From positions 4,281,555 through 4,341,554 of the forward strand of contig NC_049993.1 in NCBI RefSeq assembly GCF_000003815.2: DNA of 60,000 nt, given 5' to 3'. The position numbers and the translations under genes were made by a program. The stretch's first letter is position 1, and each line of letters opens with the position of its first letter. Under the pieces are notes generated by a model. That model was not told where the DNA came from and searched no databases. It worked only from the letters and a program-made list of their open reading frames with translations. Of the stretch, positions 47,701-56,055 are shown in pieces. The DNA is from Branchiostoma floridae (lineage: Eukaryota; Chordata; Leptocardii; Amphioxiformes; Branchiostomatidae).

Positions 47701-50700
47701 CTGGTGCAAACTGTTGCTGCTTACATTTAGATTCAAGAGGAATGTCATTGAGTATTATGAAGTCAGTGAATTTAGTAGGGTTAATGTCACAAAATTATTT
47801 TCGTATAGTAGTCTGTGTTACATCACCAGGCTACTGTACATCATTGCAATGGAGTGTTAGATAATAAGCGTAACTGATAATATGCAAATTAGTCTGAAAT
47901 GTGAAAACATCAAGCATTGAAGTCAACAAAGCAGGTTTTTAATATTCTATCACAATTTGCTACAATTGCAGAGCAGACTGTAGAATTTGGACTAACTTGG
48001 ACCAATTTTTGTTTTCTTCTCAGACCACGAGTCTCCACATCCCTCACCCAGAGGTCAGGTCACAGAAATCTCCAAGTCTCCTGTGGCCAAGAGGAAGGTC
48101 AAAGTACCATTACCCAAGAACCTGGAGGTTAGTTCAAATGCCAAACAATCACAAAACATATACTACATTTATCATATTTCTGATTAATTATCATGAGAGC
48201 TTGTCTGTGTTGGTAGTAATCATATCACAATTTTAAACTTTCTTCCAATGTGCAGGTATACATGGATCAAATTTTCAAAGACCACTGTCACCTTCTTCAG
48301 GGTCAATAATGACTGGAAATGTCCGAAGATGAACCACCACAAATTAGCATAAACTGTTGATCCTGAAGAAGGGAACAGTGGTCGTTGAAATACCTTGTTT
48401 GTATCTGTGTATACCTTTGTGTTTGAGAAAGTATTAGCATTAAAACATTTTGATAAATACAAAAAGTGTTGTGAGCCATTTTCCTAAACCTACTCTACTT
48501 TGTAGAATGTAGCAGAATGTTCCCATTGCTCTGACCATATGTTGATAAATAAGGTTGCTGTCTATAATGTCTTTACTAGAGCTGGAACCATGTCCAGAGG
48601 AAAGGCTGTTTCCATTTTGAGGAGGATGGTTCGATCATCAGCCATGAGTACAAGATGGACCTGCCCCATGCCACCAACGTGTGGATCACAGTCCAGCCAC
48701 TGTACCTGCACAGGGAGGATAAAGGTTAGGACCAAGCATTGTATCACATTGTGTCAAGCTGTGCGGCAGGTAGCAGAGTGTACATCTCTGTAAAGTACCA
48801 TATTTACTCCTTGTTTTTTTTAGACCAAATATATCTTCCATATGCCAGATGATTGTCTACTAACTGGTCTAAAAAACTGGTCAAAGACTGCAGATGTAGA
48901 TCACAGTGAATGATTATGCCAAACTGGTCATTTGGAGATTTTTTCTAGCCCTTGCTTTTGATCCTGCAAGTTCTATAGTCATCAATATTGTCCTGAAGGT
49001 TTAATTGTTTGTAATGTGTAATAAAAATTGCAGATGAGCCAGTGGAGAACCCAGTAGACATGACACTGGTGGTGTTGAGAGATGGAGATTTTTTAGACCA
49101 AATATATCTTCAATATGCCAGATGATTGTCTACTAACTGGTCTAAAAAACTGGTCAAAGACTGCAGATGTAGATCACAGTGAATGATTATGCCAAACTGG
49201 TCATCATTTGGAGATTTTTTTCTAGCCCTTGCTTTTGATCCCGCAAGTTCTGTAGTCATCAATATTGTCCTGAAGGTTTAATTGTTTGTAATGTGTAATA
49301 AAAATTGCAGATGAGCCAGTGGAGAACCCAGTAGACACGACACTGGTGGTGCTGAGAGATGGAGACAAGGACAGCTTCATCCAGTTTACAGACATCAGGG
49401 ATGGAGAGGTGGGGTTGTTTTTCTTACCCAAACCATTTTTGGTTTTCCTTTTATTTCTCATTATGCCATAACTCTTTCGCCAGCTATATATGTATATTAT
49501 GTGAATGTAAGTCTCAGTCTCAACATTTTCTTTTTGAAGATCATATAGTGGTTGACTTGCCGCATGGCATAAGCTGAACACATTATCTGACATACAGGAC
49601 CAACTGTAACATGCAAATTGGAATTGGTAAATCATTTGCATGACATTGTGTAGTTCAGAACACAATATGCATGTTTGAAAGAAACTGACTACTGATGACA
49701 TGCAGAGACCATATGACACATACAGACTGTTTACAAAGAATCCTCCACCCTTGCAGAAGTACTGCCTGCGGTGTGACCTGAGGTCCGGATCATACCGACT
49801 GCTGCCCTTCACCACAGGCTGTAGGTTACGGAAGAGAAGGTCTCAGCCGAAGCAGGAGGTGCCGCTAGTCGTCACCAAGTCTGGGGAGATCGACCTGTCC
49901 AGACCATTCAGGTAATTTAATGCTATTAGTACACCTATTTTACTCTGATTATTAAGCACGATATACATCCATTATTAGTTTATTTTGCTATTTATTTAGA
50001 GTACAGAATTCAGATCTATATGTTCACTATGCACAGTGAAGTTCAGGTTACCTTTACTTCTGTAGGTAAGGTTCATGCATGTAGCTCTCTCAATGTAAGT
50101 TCTGCTTTTCAACCAGACATGTTAACAATGTTATATTGAAGCTAATGGCTTTGCACTTCATAGTGTTCAACTGTGTAGATTGAACAATGATTTTATTTCT
50201 TGCTAGCCTAAACAGGACCAAGTCACTTAGTACTGTAAATGCAGAAATGTTCGCGGTTTTTGTGAGGCAGTCTTACCTCGAACTTTCATTTCATTTAATA
50301 AAACCACCGCAAACATTTTTCCATTACAGTTTGTGAGCACAGTGTATGGCACTACCGCGAACTTAAAACCACAGTGAACAATCCACTTTCCCGCCAACGC
50401 GAAATTAAATCCCCGCAAACTTAAATGCATTTACAGTATGCCATTTTAGTTGTATATGATGGTGCACAAACATACAAACAAGCATTGTGTTTATTCCTGC
50501 ACATTAGGGACACTCTGACAGACATCTTTGAGATCCTTGACCTTGACGGGAACGGGCTGCTGAGCCGTGAGGAGTTTAACCTGTTCCAGGTGCGCACCAG
50601 TGGGGAGGAGGTGGATGACGAGGCTTGGGAAGTCGTGGAAGGTTTGTTTGTTTGTTTGTTTGTTTGTTTGTTTGTTTGTTTGTAAACAGCCAGCTGATTC

Positions 50701-53574
50701 ATCTGATTTAGATTATCATTTGATTCAGATTATTACCTGTGGAAAAAATTTGCACATGAAGCTATAAACTTCAGGACAGCTTGCATATTTTATACATGTA
50801 TATTCACTTAAGATGCATGGGACATAATATTAATAAGAACAATAAACACATGAAATTTTATGTCTATAAGATATTCAGTTGGATAATCAAGATCTTTGTA
50901 TACACGAGATATTTTTCTTCAAGCCCAAAGGCTAGCTTAAATAAAACAATTGGTTGTGTACAAATAACTATACTATCCAGTGATTTATCAACCTATTCAC
51001 AGAAGAAACTCAGATGCTTGAGTCTGTGATGCAAGTCGTAGTCTAAGAGTAAAATTGTTATAAATCTTCTTTTCTGTATCCACTCAACTTTAATTTTTAG
51101 GCCTTTCTCTGTCTTACAAAAGTTCAATTGGGAAAATTATTGATGTTCTGTATTATACTTTTTCTGACAGAGAATTTTGAGCTGAAGAAAGGGGAGCTGA
51201 CTAGGAAAGGTTTCACAGACCTGAACCTGATGGAAGCCCAGGACAATGAGGGGGACACAGAGGAATTGTGGGTAACGCTGAGCAGCATGGGATACAACAA
51301 AGCCCTCAGACAAGATGAGGTAAAGTATCATACATGTGGTAGTAGATTTTTATCCATAAGTCAATGCTGTTTAGTTCAAACATTTATTTTTTGCACAAAT
51401 CTTGTCTAGCATCATGATTTTGTATATTACTTGTTTACATGTCCATTTTTGTGATTGACATGTTTTGTATGTTATGTTGTTCAATCCAGGCCTGCCCCTT
51501 TGTGATTGACATCTATGCAGAGGAGTGTAAACCAAAGTTGGCCTTGGAGGGCTTGCTGGAGGACAATGAAGATGTTGAGGCTGCCATGTGCAAGTAAGAA
51601 ACATTTCAACTGCATTCTGCATTGTAAACTTTATTTTTGTGCCTCTGCAACCTTAGGCCATGTTGATTTCATTATATAGATTACATCCGCACACACATCA
51701 ATTTTAATCTATTTCCAAATGCATATAAAATTTTTCCACCATACTGCAAATCATTCAAAGTAGCTGTAGATTATATGCTGTAAATTGTAAGAAAGATATC
51801 GAAGAAAATGTCATAGAATGCTGAAGTTAGTCCCAAGTGAAGAAGAACATATCAAAGAACAAAAAATTGAGAATCTACTGTTTTTAGTATGCCATACTCT
51901 GTGTGCTCAGTCATTTGTTCAATCTTCCTGACCACTTTGATCTCATAATGAAGGCATTGTTTTTGGGTTAGGGCAAACTATTTCATTTGTATGCTCAATT
52001 GAACTTTTGGGTTCCCAGACAAATCGTCATCAAGAAATCAACATGGCCTTAAAAGAACATTAGGGGTAGTTCAGACTGTAATTAACGTATGTGTATCTGA
52101 GGTTTACTGTACCTGTACTGTTGTACTCTACAGGTTCATCAGCAGTAAAGGTGAGCCCCGTGAGCTGAAGGGAGGGAAGGACGTGGTCCTGTACACCTAC
52201 AGCAGTGACTCACGCATCAGCACAGCTGTGGAGAACAAGGTACATTCTTGTGAAAATCTTGGAATGCAAGGGCCTTATACACCTGAAAGAAAGCTTGTGA
52301 TGAATGTTTAACTGTAACAGTATCAGGTCCAACAACAGGGACTGTCTGTAGATATGCATGATGAGTACGCTAGGATTGATGTGTTCAAAAATTCGTATTT
52401 TCCCAGAACTATCGTAGAGTGGAACTTGTTATCACCAAGCAAAGTAGGGGCCTCTTCTCTGGATAGTTTTAAAGAACGCTTGCAGATAGATGTGCAGAAG
52501 TTAGGTGTGACGGATCGTTCAGTGTAATATAACCAGCTGCTGCCGCACCGCGTGCCTGCGAAGCTGGTGTGTTATGCCAAAGGGCGGTTATACCGGCTAT
52601 ATAGATACAGAATACAGTTATGTTGGTTTACAGCGTCTTTTCTTGACAGCGTTTTTCGGAATCTCCAGTTAAGTTCAGCAGAAATCAAGGTACATGTATC
52701 TGGTGCATGTCAGGCCGATGTAAGATTGTATACTCTAGCACAGATGTCTTCAGAACAATATTTCTGAAAAGGTCATGGATTAAAATTGTATGATAAAGAA
52801 TATTGACCCTTTCTTTCATTACTTCCCTGCAGGCTGGTAGGAAGGCTGCAGTACAGCTGGACTGCACTAGGAGTAAAAACTGCAGCAGCCACAGAGATGA
52901 CCTGGACTACACTGCCGAGGCACCGCCTAGGAAAACTACAGTGAGTGGAGACTTTGTGGTTCTCTTTCTCTTTTCTTGAAATGCTTTTTATCTTCCTTTG
53001 TTATATTTGACTATTCTGTTGGTGTACAAGTCATGTAGACATGAGAGTTCTGTTGAAGGGCATATAGATAGGCCTGATACCAATATCAATAGAGTTAAAT
53101 ATAATTGATACAAGTATCAGCTACTGCACCATGCAAACTGTACTAAACAATCTGTTTTTGGCTAAAGTTGTATATAGGTCAGGTCAAGTCGGTTTTAGCA
53201 TGATCAGTCTTTTAATATGTATAGTTTTAACCCTATTTTAACTTGTCTTTTAGACATTGCACTCGAATCTGCAATATTTATCCATTGTGATATTTATGCT
53301 ACACGTCTTATTGTATTGTTTATGTTATAATTGTACAATATGTTCTTGTGAGTAGCAATGGGGTGTGATACTCGATGTAAACAAGCCTGATAATTCGGCT
53401 TTCGAGCCGCAAGTTGGTTGTGAAATAATAAACCATTCTCTCTCTCTCTCTCTCTCTAAAATTCTGTAGCTTTGACTGACAACTTTCCTTCCTTTTTTCC
53501 AGATTGGCCATCACATCCTGCCCAGCAATGACAGACAGGAGTGGATATACAGATGCAAGGAGGCTGTTCTGTAG
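23746..53574 (+). CDS. EFCAB7: EF-hand calcium-binding domain-containing protein 7
   Basis: In vertebrates EFCAB7 works with IQCE to tether EVC-EVC2 at the EvC zone of the primary cilium and supports Hedgehog signalling. Coding exons: 23746-23843, 26750-26880, 40232-40297, 42797-42942, 43575-43661, 44082-44254, 44725-44816 (or to 45131), 48024-48127, 48580-48724, 49311-49408, 49757-49911, 50508-50641, 51171-51319, 51490-51593, 52134-52239, 52833-52940, 53503-53574. All junctions keep phase, giving about 655 aa (760 with the long seventh exon; human about 629). EF loops: DINGDGYITHDE, DCNKDGKLDYGE, DLDGNGLLSREE, all with canonical acidic positions. Strong family matches include the GRNPSNQTLDKYW block, TTGCRLRK, FTDLNLMEA, WVTLSSMGYNKAL, ACPFVIDIYAEECKPK and NDRQEWIY near the stop. 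The N-terminus is Ser/Arg-rich. The ATG follows an acceptor directly. Confidence 0.94.
23894..26252. mobile_element. 2.36-kb transposon-like unit carrying a large palindrome
   Basis: Outer ends are inverted and hAT-like: CAGGGATAAACAAGT at 23894 and ACTTGTCTAACCCTG ending at 26252, both followed inward by GGGCAAGT and GGACAAGT motifs. GATGA lies immediately outside both ends; an 8-bp duplication is not evident. No transposase is recognised. The unit lies in the first coding intron of EFCAB7 and encloses the palindrome at 24076-25627. Confidence 0.55.
24076..25627. repeat. Large inverted repeat, arms about 660 bp
   Basis: Left arm 24076-24741 and right arm 24971-25627 are reverse complements with few differences, separated by a 229-bp spacer. 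Arms are GC-rich inward and contain CpG-rich blocks (GCGCGGCGGGAGAGG and its complement). Each arm holds a matching frame pointing to the centre (24464-24688 plus, 24966-25235 minus) that includes GRFTHRAILDYYKSEFGS. It is unclear whether the frame is coding or only preserved because the arms are young. Confidence 0.9.
26961..27435. mobile_element. hAT-type MITE, GGTCCGGAC family, copy 3
   Basis: 475 bp, ends TAGGGATGCGTACC / GGTACACATCCCTA, perfect 8-bp target duplication AATACATT at 26953-26960 and 27436-27443. It is inverted relative to the copy at 23224-23681. Confidence 0.92.
27444..28875. other. Intronic sequence, tRNA-like relic near 28560
   Basis: AT-rich intron of EFCAB7. GTGGCCTAATGGATAGAG and GAGGTTACAAATTCTG at about 28563-28610 resemble A and B boxes of a degraded tRNA-derived SINE head; there is no cloverleaf I would trust. 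Includes the 3' flank of the receptor gene ending at 28876. Confidence 0.35.
28876..31896 (-). CDS. Toll-like receptor with two cysteine clusters
   Basis: A single-exon receptor of 1006 residues in the antisense direction inside an EFCAB7 intron. Layout from the chosen start: signal peptide (MNTTMLSGGLLLLLLACSC), Cys-rich N-cap, a long leucine-rich repeat block, a first C-cap beginning CDCEILP at about 504, an N-cap CPTSCSCY at about 558, five or more further repeats, a C-cap CNCDMLALKDW at about 732, a membrane helix at about 786-808, and a TIR domain from about 835. The TIR has box 1 (YDAFISYSS), box 2 (CLHYRDFPVG, with the BB-loop proline) and box 3 (DPWFWSKLC). The double cysteine cluster is the Toll-like, P-type or mccTLR arrangement. 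The open frame extends upstream to 32148 but starts there only with GTG; ATG at 31947 is an alternative start. The ligand cannot be inferred. Confidence 0.95.
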   Translation of the reverse strand: MNTTMLSGGLLLLLLACSCITCTDASGETTCNCELRHGEGKGPESSVFCQCPTISSLSSRDLPNHNNITRMVVSCQAVESPEHLSLSNLSTIQSISLYNCFFVVLNSTFRSLPSLRKLMLDGCDVDNDPCNYFWVRSDSFLGLPNLEELQLLAVADVPKLYGLQSLESLTLAYIYQGIVVKNYTLLIQYPNLLQFTLIGSVSETHKVDVLLLDMPLLERVNVSYNPQSLRWTVLPETLFQHTPRLRELILTHDSIRVLSQHVLHPTTNLTKINLSNNKISFVPPRFFEGQDKLVEVDLSDNQIWYITRNTFLYLVAMEVLDLSNNVLTSLETSTLDGLFNLRILDMSRNSLGHLPADIFADCTNLTQLQLSKNNISFLDNTIFHPLTMLEGLYLNYNELQHISGQMFQNQTSLQVLQVGVNQLQVVDFSWFSHMSALTELLFPFNKIQTVSSWVDLKSSFYKKLLVDLVANNIKSLPYSEIIHMASFQNQTQPSPQVLLNFNPYTCDCEILPINQVLALPRATEIFPDLANISCWNPPELRNLQVTHLPPSSFRCSFKEQCPTSCSCYSQGLKYLEDAVQRMVNCSTKGLTEIPSVFPQNLTLVDLGGNNFHTLTPQSFSNFTDARTLILSGSEISTCEPGTFKNMNSVRILYLDGNNISTIEKDTFQGLDSLKILFLNNSGVSNIHPSSFSQLEHLKELHLQDNNLKHLSKETFKGASRLEALDIGWNPLKCNCDMLALKDWAETNIQSVSFDFNITCSNHGNKVLTQVAHVIKAELSCESGTSNLHVYVIIALGTVVAMLLVFLLVYRYRGFLQVWLYMKCGWRFDPKDKGDEKTYDAFISYSSKDELVVIRELAPGLEERGFKLCLHYRDFPVGACIATTIIETVEASRRTIILLSQNFVDSEWCALEFKAAHRQVLEDRRNRIVVIVLDELELQNVDKDLQFYLKTNTYLKWGDPWFWSKLCYALPRVGRGAEKQSSDSEHIDMKDVTSHDSGIEMTEVYEI
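32518..32950. mobile_element. hAT-type MITE, GGTCCGGAC family, copy 4
   Basis: 433 bp with diverged ends TAGGACTGGGTATCGG / GGTACCCAGCCCTA and perfect 8-bp target duplication ATGTACAT at 32510-32517 and 32951-32958. The interior is full of ACCGGT, GTACCGG and GGTCCGGACC palindromes. Confidence 0.85.
32959..34440. other. Intronic sequence, no gene seen
   Basis: The 85-codon plus frame 33223-33480 is in a locally GC-richer patch but matches nothing I know. The rest is AT-rich intron between the two receptor genes. Confidence 0.4.
34445..34612 (-). repeat. Diverged tRNA-derived SINE
   Basis: On the minus strand a tRNA-like head (GGCCTGGTGGTTAGGC, B box GAGCTTCAATCCC) is followed by GAATGGCACTTCACATCAAT and TTTCCTTACTCA, the decayed equivalent of the GGCACTTTACACGACTTTCC body of the other SINEs here. 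Confidence 0.6.
34613..36550. other. Intronic sequence, no gene seen
   Basis: AT-rich, short frames only. Contains the 3' flank of the tandem-TIR receptor gene. Confidence 0.45.
36712..37191 (-). repeat. Second unit of the TIR tandem duplication
   Basis: This unit, from QVWLYMKC to RVGRGA, repeats the preceding TIR unit (37192-38372 without the insertion) head to tail and in frame, about 160 codons each. Nucleotide identity is very high, with scattered changes such as ELE/DLE and GLEE(R/C)G. Confidence 0.9.
37437..38125 (-). mobile_element. 5'-truncated non-LTR retrotransposon inside TIR 1
   Basis: A 689-bp insertion flanked by GGATGA (37431-37436 and 38126-38131). On the minus strand it encodes the C-terminal end of a CR1-like reverse transcriptase protein (FIRPILEYACPVWHPGITSA, then ENVQKRACRMILG), with stop at 37647, and a 3' UTR ending AATAAACCATTCATTCAT. 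It shares orientation and reading frame with the receptor, so translation would pass into the element's own protein. Confidence 0.92.
39723..40231. other. 5' flank of the tandem-TIR receptor, EFCAB7 intron
   Basis: A possible acceptor for the receptor's 5' UTR (TTATCTTCAG on the minus strand, near 39916) is the only signal seen. The plus frame 40082-40324 overlaps EFCAB7 exon 40232-40297 but in a different frame. Confidence 0.35.
40298..42341. other. EFCAB7 intron, GC-rich patch, no gene seen
   Basis: A GC-rich patch at about 40900-41120 gives overlapping minus frames of about 70 codons with no recognisable feature. The phrase CTGGGTACGAGCGT occurs twice (near 41007 and 41437). Confidence 0.4.
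42345..42706. mobile_element. Harbinger-like MITE, GGCCACA family, copy 1
   Basis: 362 bp with inverted ends of about 35 bp (GGCCACAACAATTTAATTTC / GAAATTAAATCGGTGTGGCC), flanked by TTA at 42342-42344 and 42707-42709. It ends about 90 bases before EFCAB7 exon 42797-42942. Same orientation as copy 2. Confidence 0.88.
42974..43367. mobile_element. 394-bp MITE right after an EF-hand exon
   Basis: Inverted ends of about 65 bp: ATACACCTTTCTCACGCGGC, GGCCATGATAGATC and TTCAATGAGGCAAAC at the left, with their complements at 43308-43367. It begins 31 bases after the donor of EFCAB7 exon 42797-42942. Confidence 0.8.
45070..45211 (+). repeat. Coding minisatellite in the EFCAB7 linker
   Basis: Four tandem units of about 36 bases encode variants of STPRQSPKTVGK in frame with the seventh coding exon; three more diverged units (STPRASPK..., STLRASPKNV) are spread upstream from 44785. 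The frame ends at a stop (45212-45214). Two donors in the right phase, after 44816 and after 45131, make the length of this exon uncertain. Confidence 0.7.
45296..45660. mobile_element. hAT MITE, TAGCCAGC family, copy 1
   Basis: 365 bp with ends CAGGGTTGTAGCCAGC / GCTGGCTATAACCCTG and a perfect 8-bp target duplication GTTACTAT at 45288-45295 and 45661-45668. Confidence 0.95.
46332..46686. mobile_element. hAT MITE, TAGCCAGC family, copy 2
   Basis: 355 bp with ends CAGGGCTCTAGCCAGC / GCTGGCTAGAGCCCTG and a perfect 8-bp target duplication GTTATATA at 46324-46331 and 46687-46694. The interior is quite different from copy 1, though the ends agree. Confidence 0.95.
46695..48020. other. EFCAB7 intron, no exon seen
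   Basis: Unique-looking AT-rich sequence. Family comparison does not require an extra exon here because exon phases on both sides agree. Confidence 0.45.
48272..48393. repeat. Short inverted repeat in EFCAB7 intron
   Basis: Arms AAAGACCACTGTCACCTTCT and GAAGGGAACAGTGGTCGTT enclose about 60 bases, consistent with a small MITE. Target duplication not clear. Confidence 0.5.
48821..49370 (+). repeat. Tandem duplication with a truncated copy of an EFCAB7 exon
   Basis: Two head-to-tail units of about 273 bp (48821-49093 and 49094-49370). Each contains intron sequence plus the acceptor and first ~55 bases of the exon starting DEPVENPVD. In unit 1 (exon copy at 49034) the exon is broken at GATGGAGA by the start of unit 2, reads into a stop and has no donor. 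Unit 2 carries the functional exon (49311-49408). Few differences separate the units. Confidence 0.9.
50231..50438. mobile_element. MITE, TACTGTAAATGCA family, in EFCAB7 intron
   Basis: 208 bp, inverted ends TACTGTAAATGCA / TGCATTTACAGTA, with the TTCGCGG and CGCGAACTTAAAACC interior of this family. It ends 70 bases before exon 50508-50641. Confidence 0.82.
50642..50684 (+). repeat. (TTTG)n microsatellite forming a splice donor
   Basis: Eleven GTTT units start exactly at the donor of EFCAB7 exon 50508-50641, so the donor reads G|GTTTGT and lies inside the repeat. Confidence 0.9.
52352..52613 (+). mobile_element. Non-LTR retrotransposon 3' end, ATACAG-tail family, copy 3
   Basis: Encodes YFPRTIVEWNLLSPSKVGAS and SLDSFKERLQIDVQKLG then a stop, followed by the GGCGGTTATACCGGC 3' UTR and a GATACAG tail. 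It lies in the EFCAB7 intron between exons 52134-52239 and 52833-52940, in the sense orientation. Confidence 0.85.
53439..53457. repeat. (CT)n microsatellite
   Basis: About ten CT units, 45 bases before the last EFCAB7 acceptor, extending the pyrimidine-rich context of that intron end. Confidence 0.85.
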
Positions 53575-54600
53575 GGGAACTGGCAGGAGGACAGGGTTGT
53601 TGTGCAGAGGTTAAAGGGATAAGGGGCTGTGCTATTAGAGATGCATTTAGGCCACACCAATTTAATTTCTTGGTTCACGGATTTTTTCATAAAAAATATG
53701 GAGCGAGAGGGCGAAATAAAAATAAAAATTGTAAAATGGTTGGGGTTAAGGTGACGGCTAATCCAAAACATAAAGAAAAAAAGTTTTCAGCTTGAAAAAA
53801 GTACAAAAACACTATTATTGTACAGTTACAGCACCTGTACCCACACTTTAAGGAGCTTTTAAATGTAAATGCCAATTTGCTACACCAGAATGTTGGTGAA
53901 TGGTTTCATTAATGGTGAAAATTTGCTGAGTGGTAATTTTTATTTTTTTTTCCCAAAAAGTAGGAGCGAGCGAATCCGTGAACCAAGAAATTAAATCGGT
54001 GTGGCCTTAGGAAGATGTAAATGTACGAGATGGTCTGTTGCACTAGACTTTATAAAAGAACCTCAGAGTTAAAAATAGGGTCCAATTTTTTCCATAGTTG
54101 ATGAAAGCCTCAAAATTCATGTTTTGTGGTTTGCTTTGTATTATGGGCAAGTACATGACAGTAGGTGTGGTTGTATCGTGACTTAAGGACATTGTTGAAT
54201 TTACTTGATACATACGTGTAATAAATGTACATTGGTGTGCTTTATTTTTCTATGTAAGCTGTGAAGAGATGTACATTTTTGTCGCTTGAGTAGCTCAGAA
54301 CATATCTACTAATTTTTGGTAATGTATATGTATGAAGCATTGTGTTATATTTCAGATGTACAGTAAATGATTACTTTATTATTTCTGACTTGGATCTGCC
54401 TCTTTGTAAACTTAACCTTCCAAATGCTTGTAGGTTATATCTAGATAAAGCAAGAAAGGAGTGGGGAATCTGTCAGAAACTTCATAAAACAGCGTTTCTT
54501 ATTAATAATTTATCATATTTGGGGACTACCTTTGGTATAAGCTTCCATGGTGGTTTTAGGATTTATTGATGTAGACGTGAAGTAAAAAATAAAAGAGAAC
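53575..54600 (+). other. EFCAB7 3' untranslated region
   Basis: Follows the stop directly with no splice signal. It contains the MITE at 53650-54006. AATAAA at 54220-54225 is the best polyadenylation signal; another AATAAA lies near 54589. Only the position of the stop is firm. Confidence 0.55.
53650..54006. mobile_element. Harbinger-like MITE, GGCCACA family, copy 2
   Basis: 357 bp, about 95% alike to the copy at 42345-42706 by eye, flanked by TTA at 53647-53649 and 54007-54009. It lies in the EFCAB7 3' UTR, where its 35-bp inverted ends would form a hairpin in the transcript. Confidence 0.9.
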
Positions 54601-54774
54601 ATGTCCCAACTTGTATTGTACATATAGTAGTGCCAAAAGTAATTCCTGGCACAAGCATCAGTGAAATACTAGTACCCTGTTGTTTAGAATGGTTATGATG
54701 TGGACCACAGCTTTCATGCCCATCCATAAGTGTGTGGTGGTGATCTCTTTTCCTTTTCTTAGTAGCACAACATG

Positions 54775-55272
54775 CCCGTAGCCAGAATTTTGGTTGGGGG
54801 TTGGGGGGGTTCTTTTTAGTACTTGTGGGACCATCGAGCGCAGCTGACTATGGGGGTCCGGGGGCATGCTCCCCCGGAAAAAAATGAAATATTGACCCTG
54901 TGAAACGTCATTTCCTACATTTTGAGGCCAAAATTCACTGGCTAAGTTTAATGGAATTTCTATTGAAATACACAAGACTTTTGGCATAAGTCTTTGAGGC
55001 TGACTCCCCCAACATATTTTCATCATGTCCAATACCAAAGGTGCGAGGCTTTGCAATGGAGGTCCAGGGGAATTTTGAAATCTGGACCCTCTGAAAAGCC
55101 ATTTCCTGCACTTTCCGAGGCAAATTTTGCTAATAGACTCACTAAGATTGAATGAAATGTCTATCAGTGAAAAATACAAATCAGTCATGCCTTTGGAAAA
55201 AAATCTTGACATGAAAAAGTGGACCTTCGAGCGTGAAAAACCGAAACCCCCCGAACCCCCCCTGGCTACGGG
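54775..55272. mobile_element. Foldback element with CATG flanks
   Basis: Inverted ends CCCGTAGCCAG / CTGGCTACGGG with C-rich and G-rich tracts just inside, flanked by CATG on both sides (54771-54774 and 55273-55276). The 239-codon minus frame 54658-55377 spans it without recognisable domains. Confidence 0.6.
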
Positions 55273-55276
55273 CATG

Positions 55277-55914
55277 CACAAAGGGCAGCAGGTTAACTTG
55301 CTGTTTCTGTAAAAATATTTTGGGGGATACATGTCCAGGGAAGAGTAACCAGTCGTTGGTTCAACCATGTAAAACATGAATGTCTGTTGTGTTTAGGAAG
55401 GATTCAGAAAGCTAGTGCACACCGATTTTTTGGGGGGTTTCCACTTGTAGTACATGTACATAATCATACAACTTACAAGATAGGCTCTGTCTGTGACAAT
55501 GTAATGCAATGTACTGATTCTATACTACAGCATCATGAATTGCAAAACCCAAAGCAATAATTGTGTAGAGAAGGGAAATGAAAAAGAACCATCACAAGAA
55601 TAAAATGATCCATTCCAAATGAAGTTGTCATATTTGATATAATTGTAGTCTGGGTGAGCCTCTATGTCAAGAGGGTGGGAAGAACAGAAGTAGACACCCC
55701 ATAAGGTCGGTTTGTAACTCGAATGATGGGCAATCTGACAATGCTATTCGGTTGAAGAGACCGTACTATTTTACAGAGCAGTGTTAAGCTTTTTTGCTTT
55801 TTTTTTTCTATTTTGCTTTTGGACAGACGAGGACAATGTGGTATACTGCACTCAAGTTTTGTAACTTATATTAACAGTGCCACATATACACGGTACAGAC
55901 AGAAGGTACCCATT
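55277..55914. other. No gene seen
   Basis: AT-rich sequence without repeat ends or coding-like exons. Confidence 0.45.
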
Positions 55915-56055
55915 ATACACCTGGGTAAAGTGAGGAAGGTCGTGTAGAGTGCCTTTCCCAAGGGCACAACGTCGGGCGGGGCACGGCGGGGATCAAACTC
56001 GGAACCTCTAGGTTCCGAGCCGAACGCTCTACCAGTTACGCCACGCCCGACGCCA
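55915..56055 (-). repeat. tRNA-derived SINE head and body
   Basis: On the minus strand a clear tRNA-like head (GGGCGTGGCGTAACTGGTAG, then AGAGCG; B box GAGTTTGATCCCC) is followed by GTTGTGCCCTTGGGAAAGGC and ACTCTACACGACCTTCCTCA. The head differs from the other SINEs, the body is the same, so it is another subfamily. It is not a functional tRNA because the SINE body follows directly. Confidence 0.8.

Noticed and set aside
49757-49911. Earlier acceptor at about 49706 for this EFCAB7 exon
   Set aside because: It is also in frame, but starting at 49757 keeps the segment the same length as the vertebrate protein between the FT-[ED]-[LI]-R and TTGCRLRK motifs.
54658-55377. 239-codon minus frame
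   Set aside because: Spans the CATG-flanked foldback element and both its ends; length is due to low stop density in GC-rich arms.
55915-56055. Possible tRNA gene
   Set aside because: A and B boxes are present, but the sequence runs directly into the SINE body block, so it is a SINE head.
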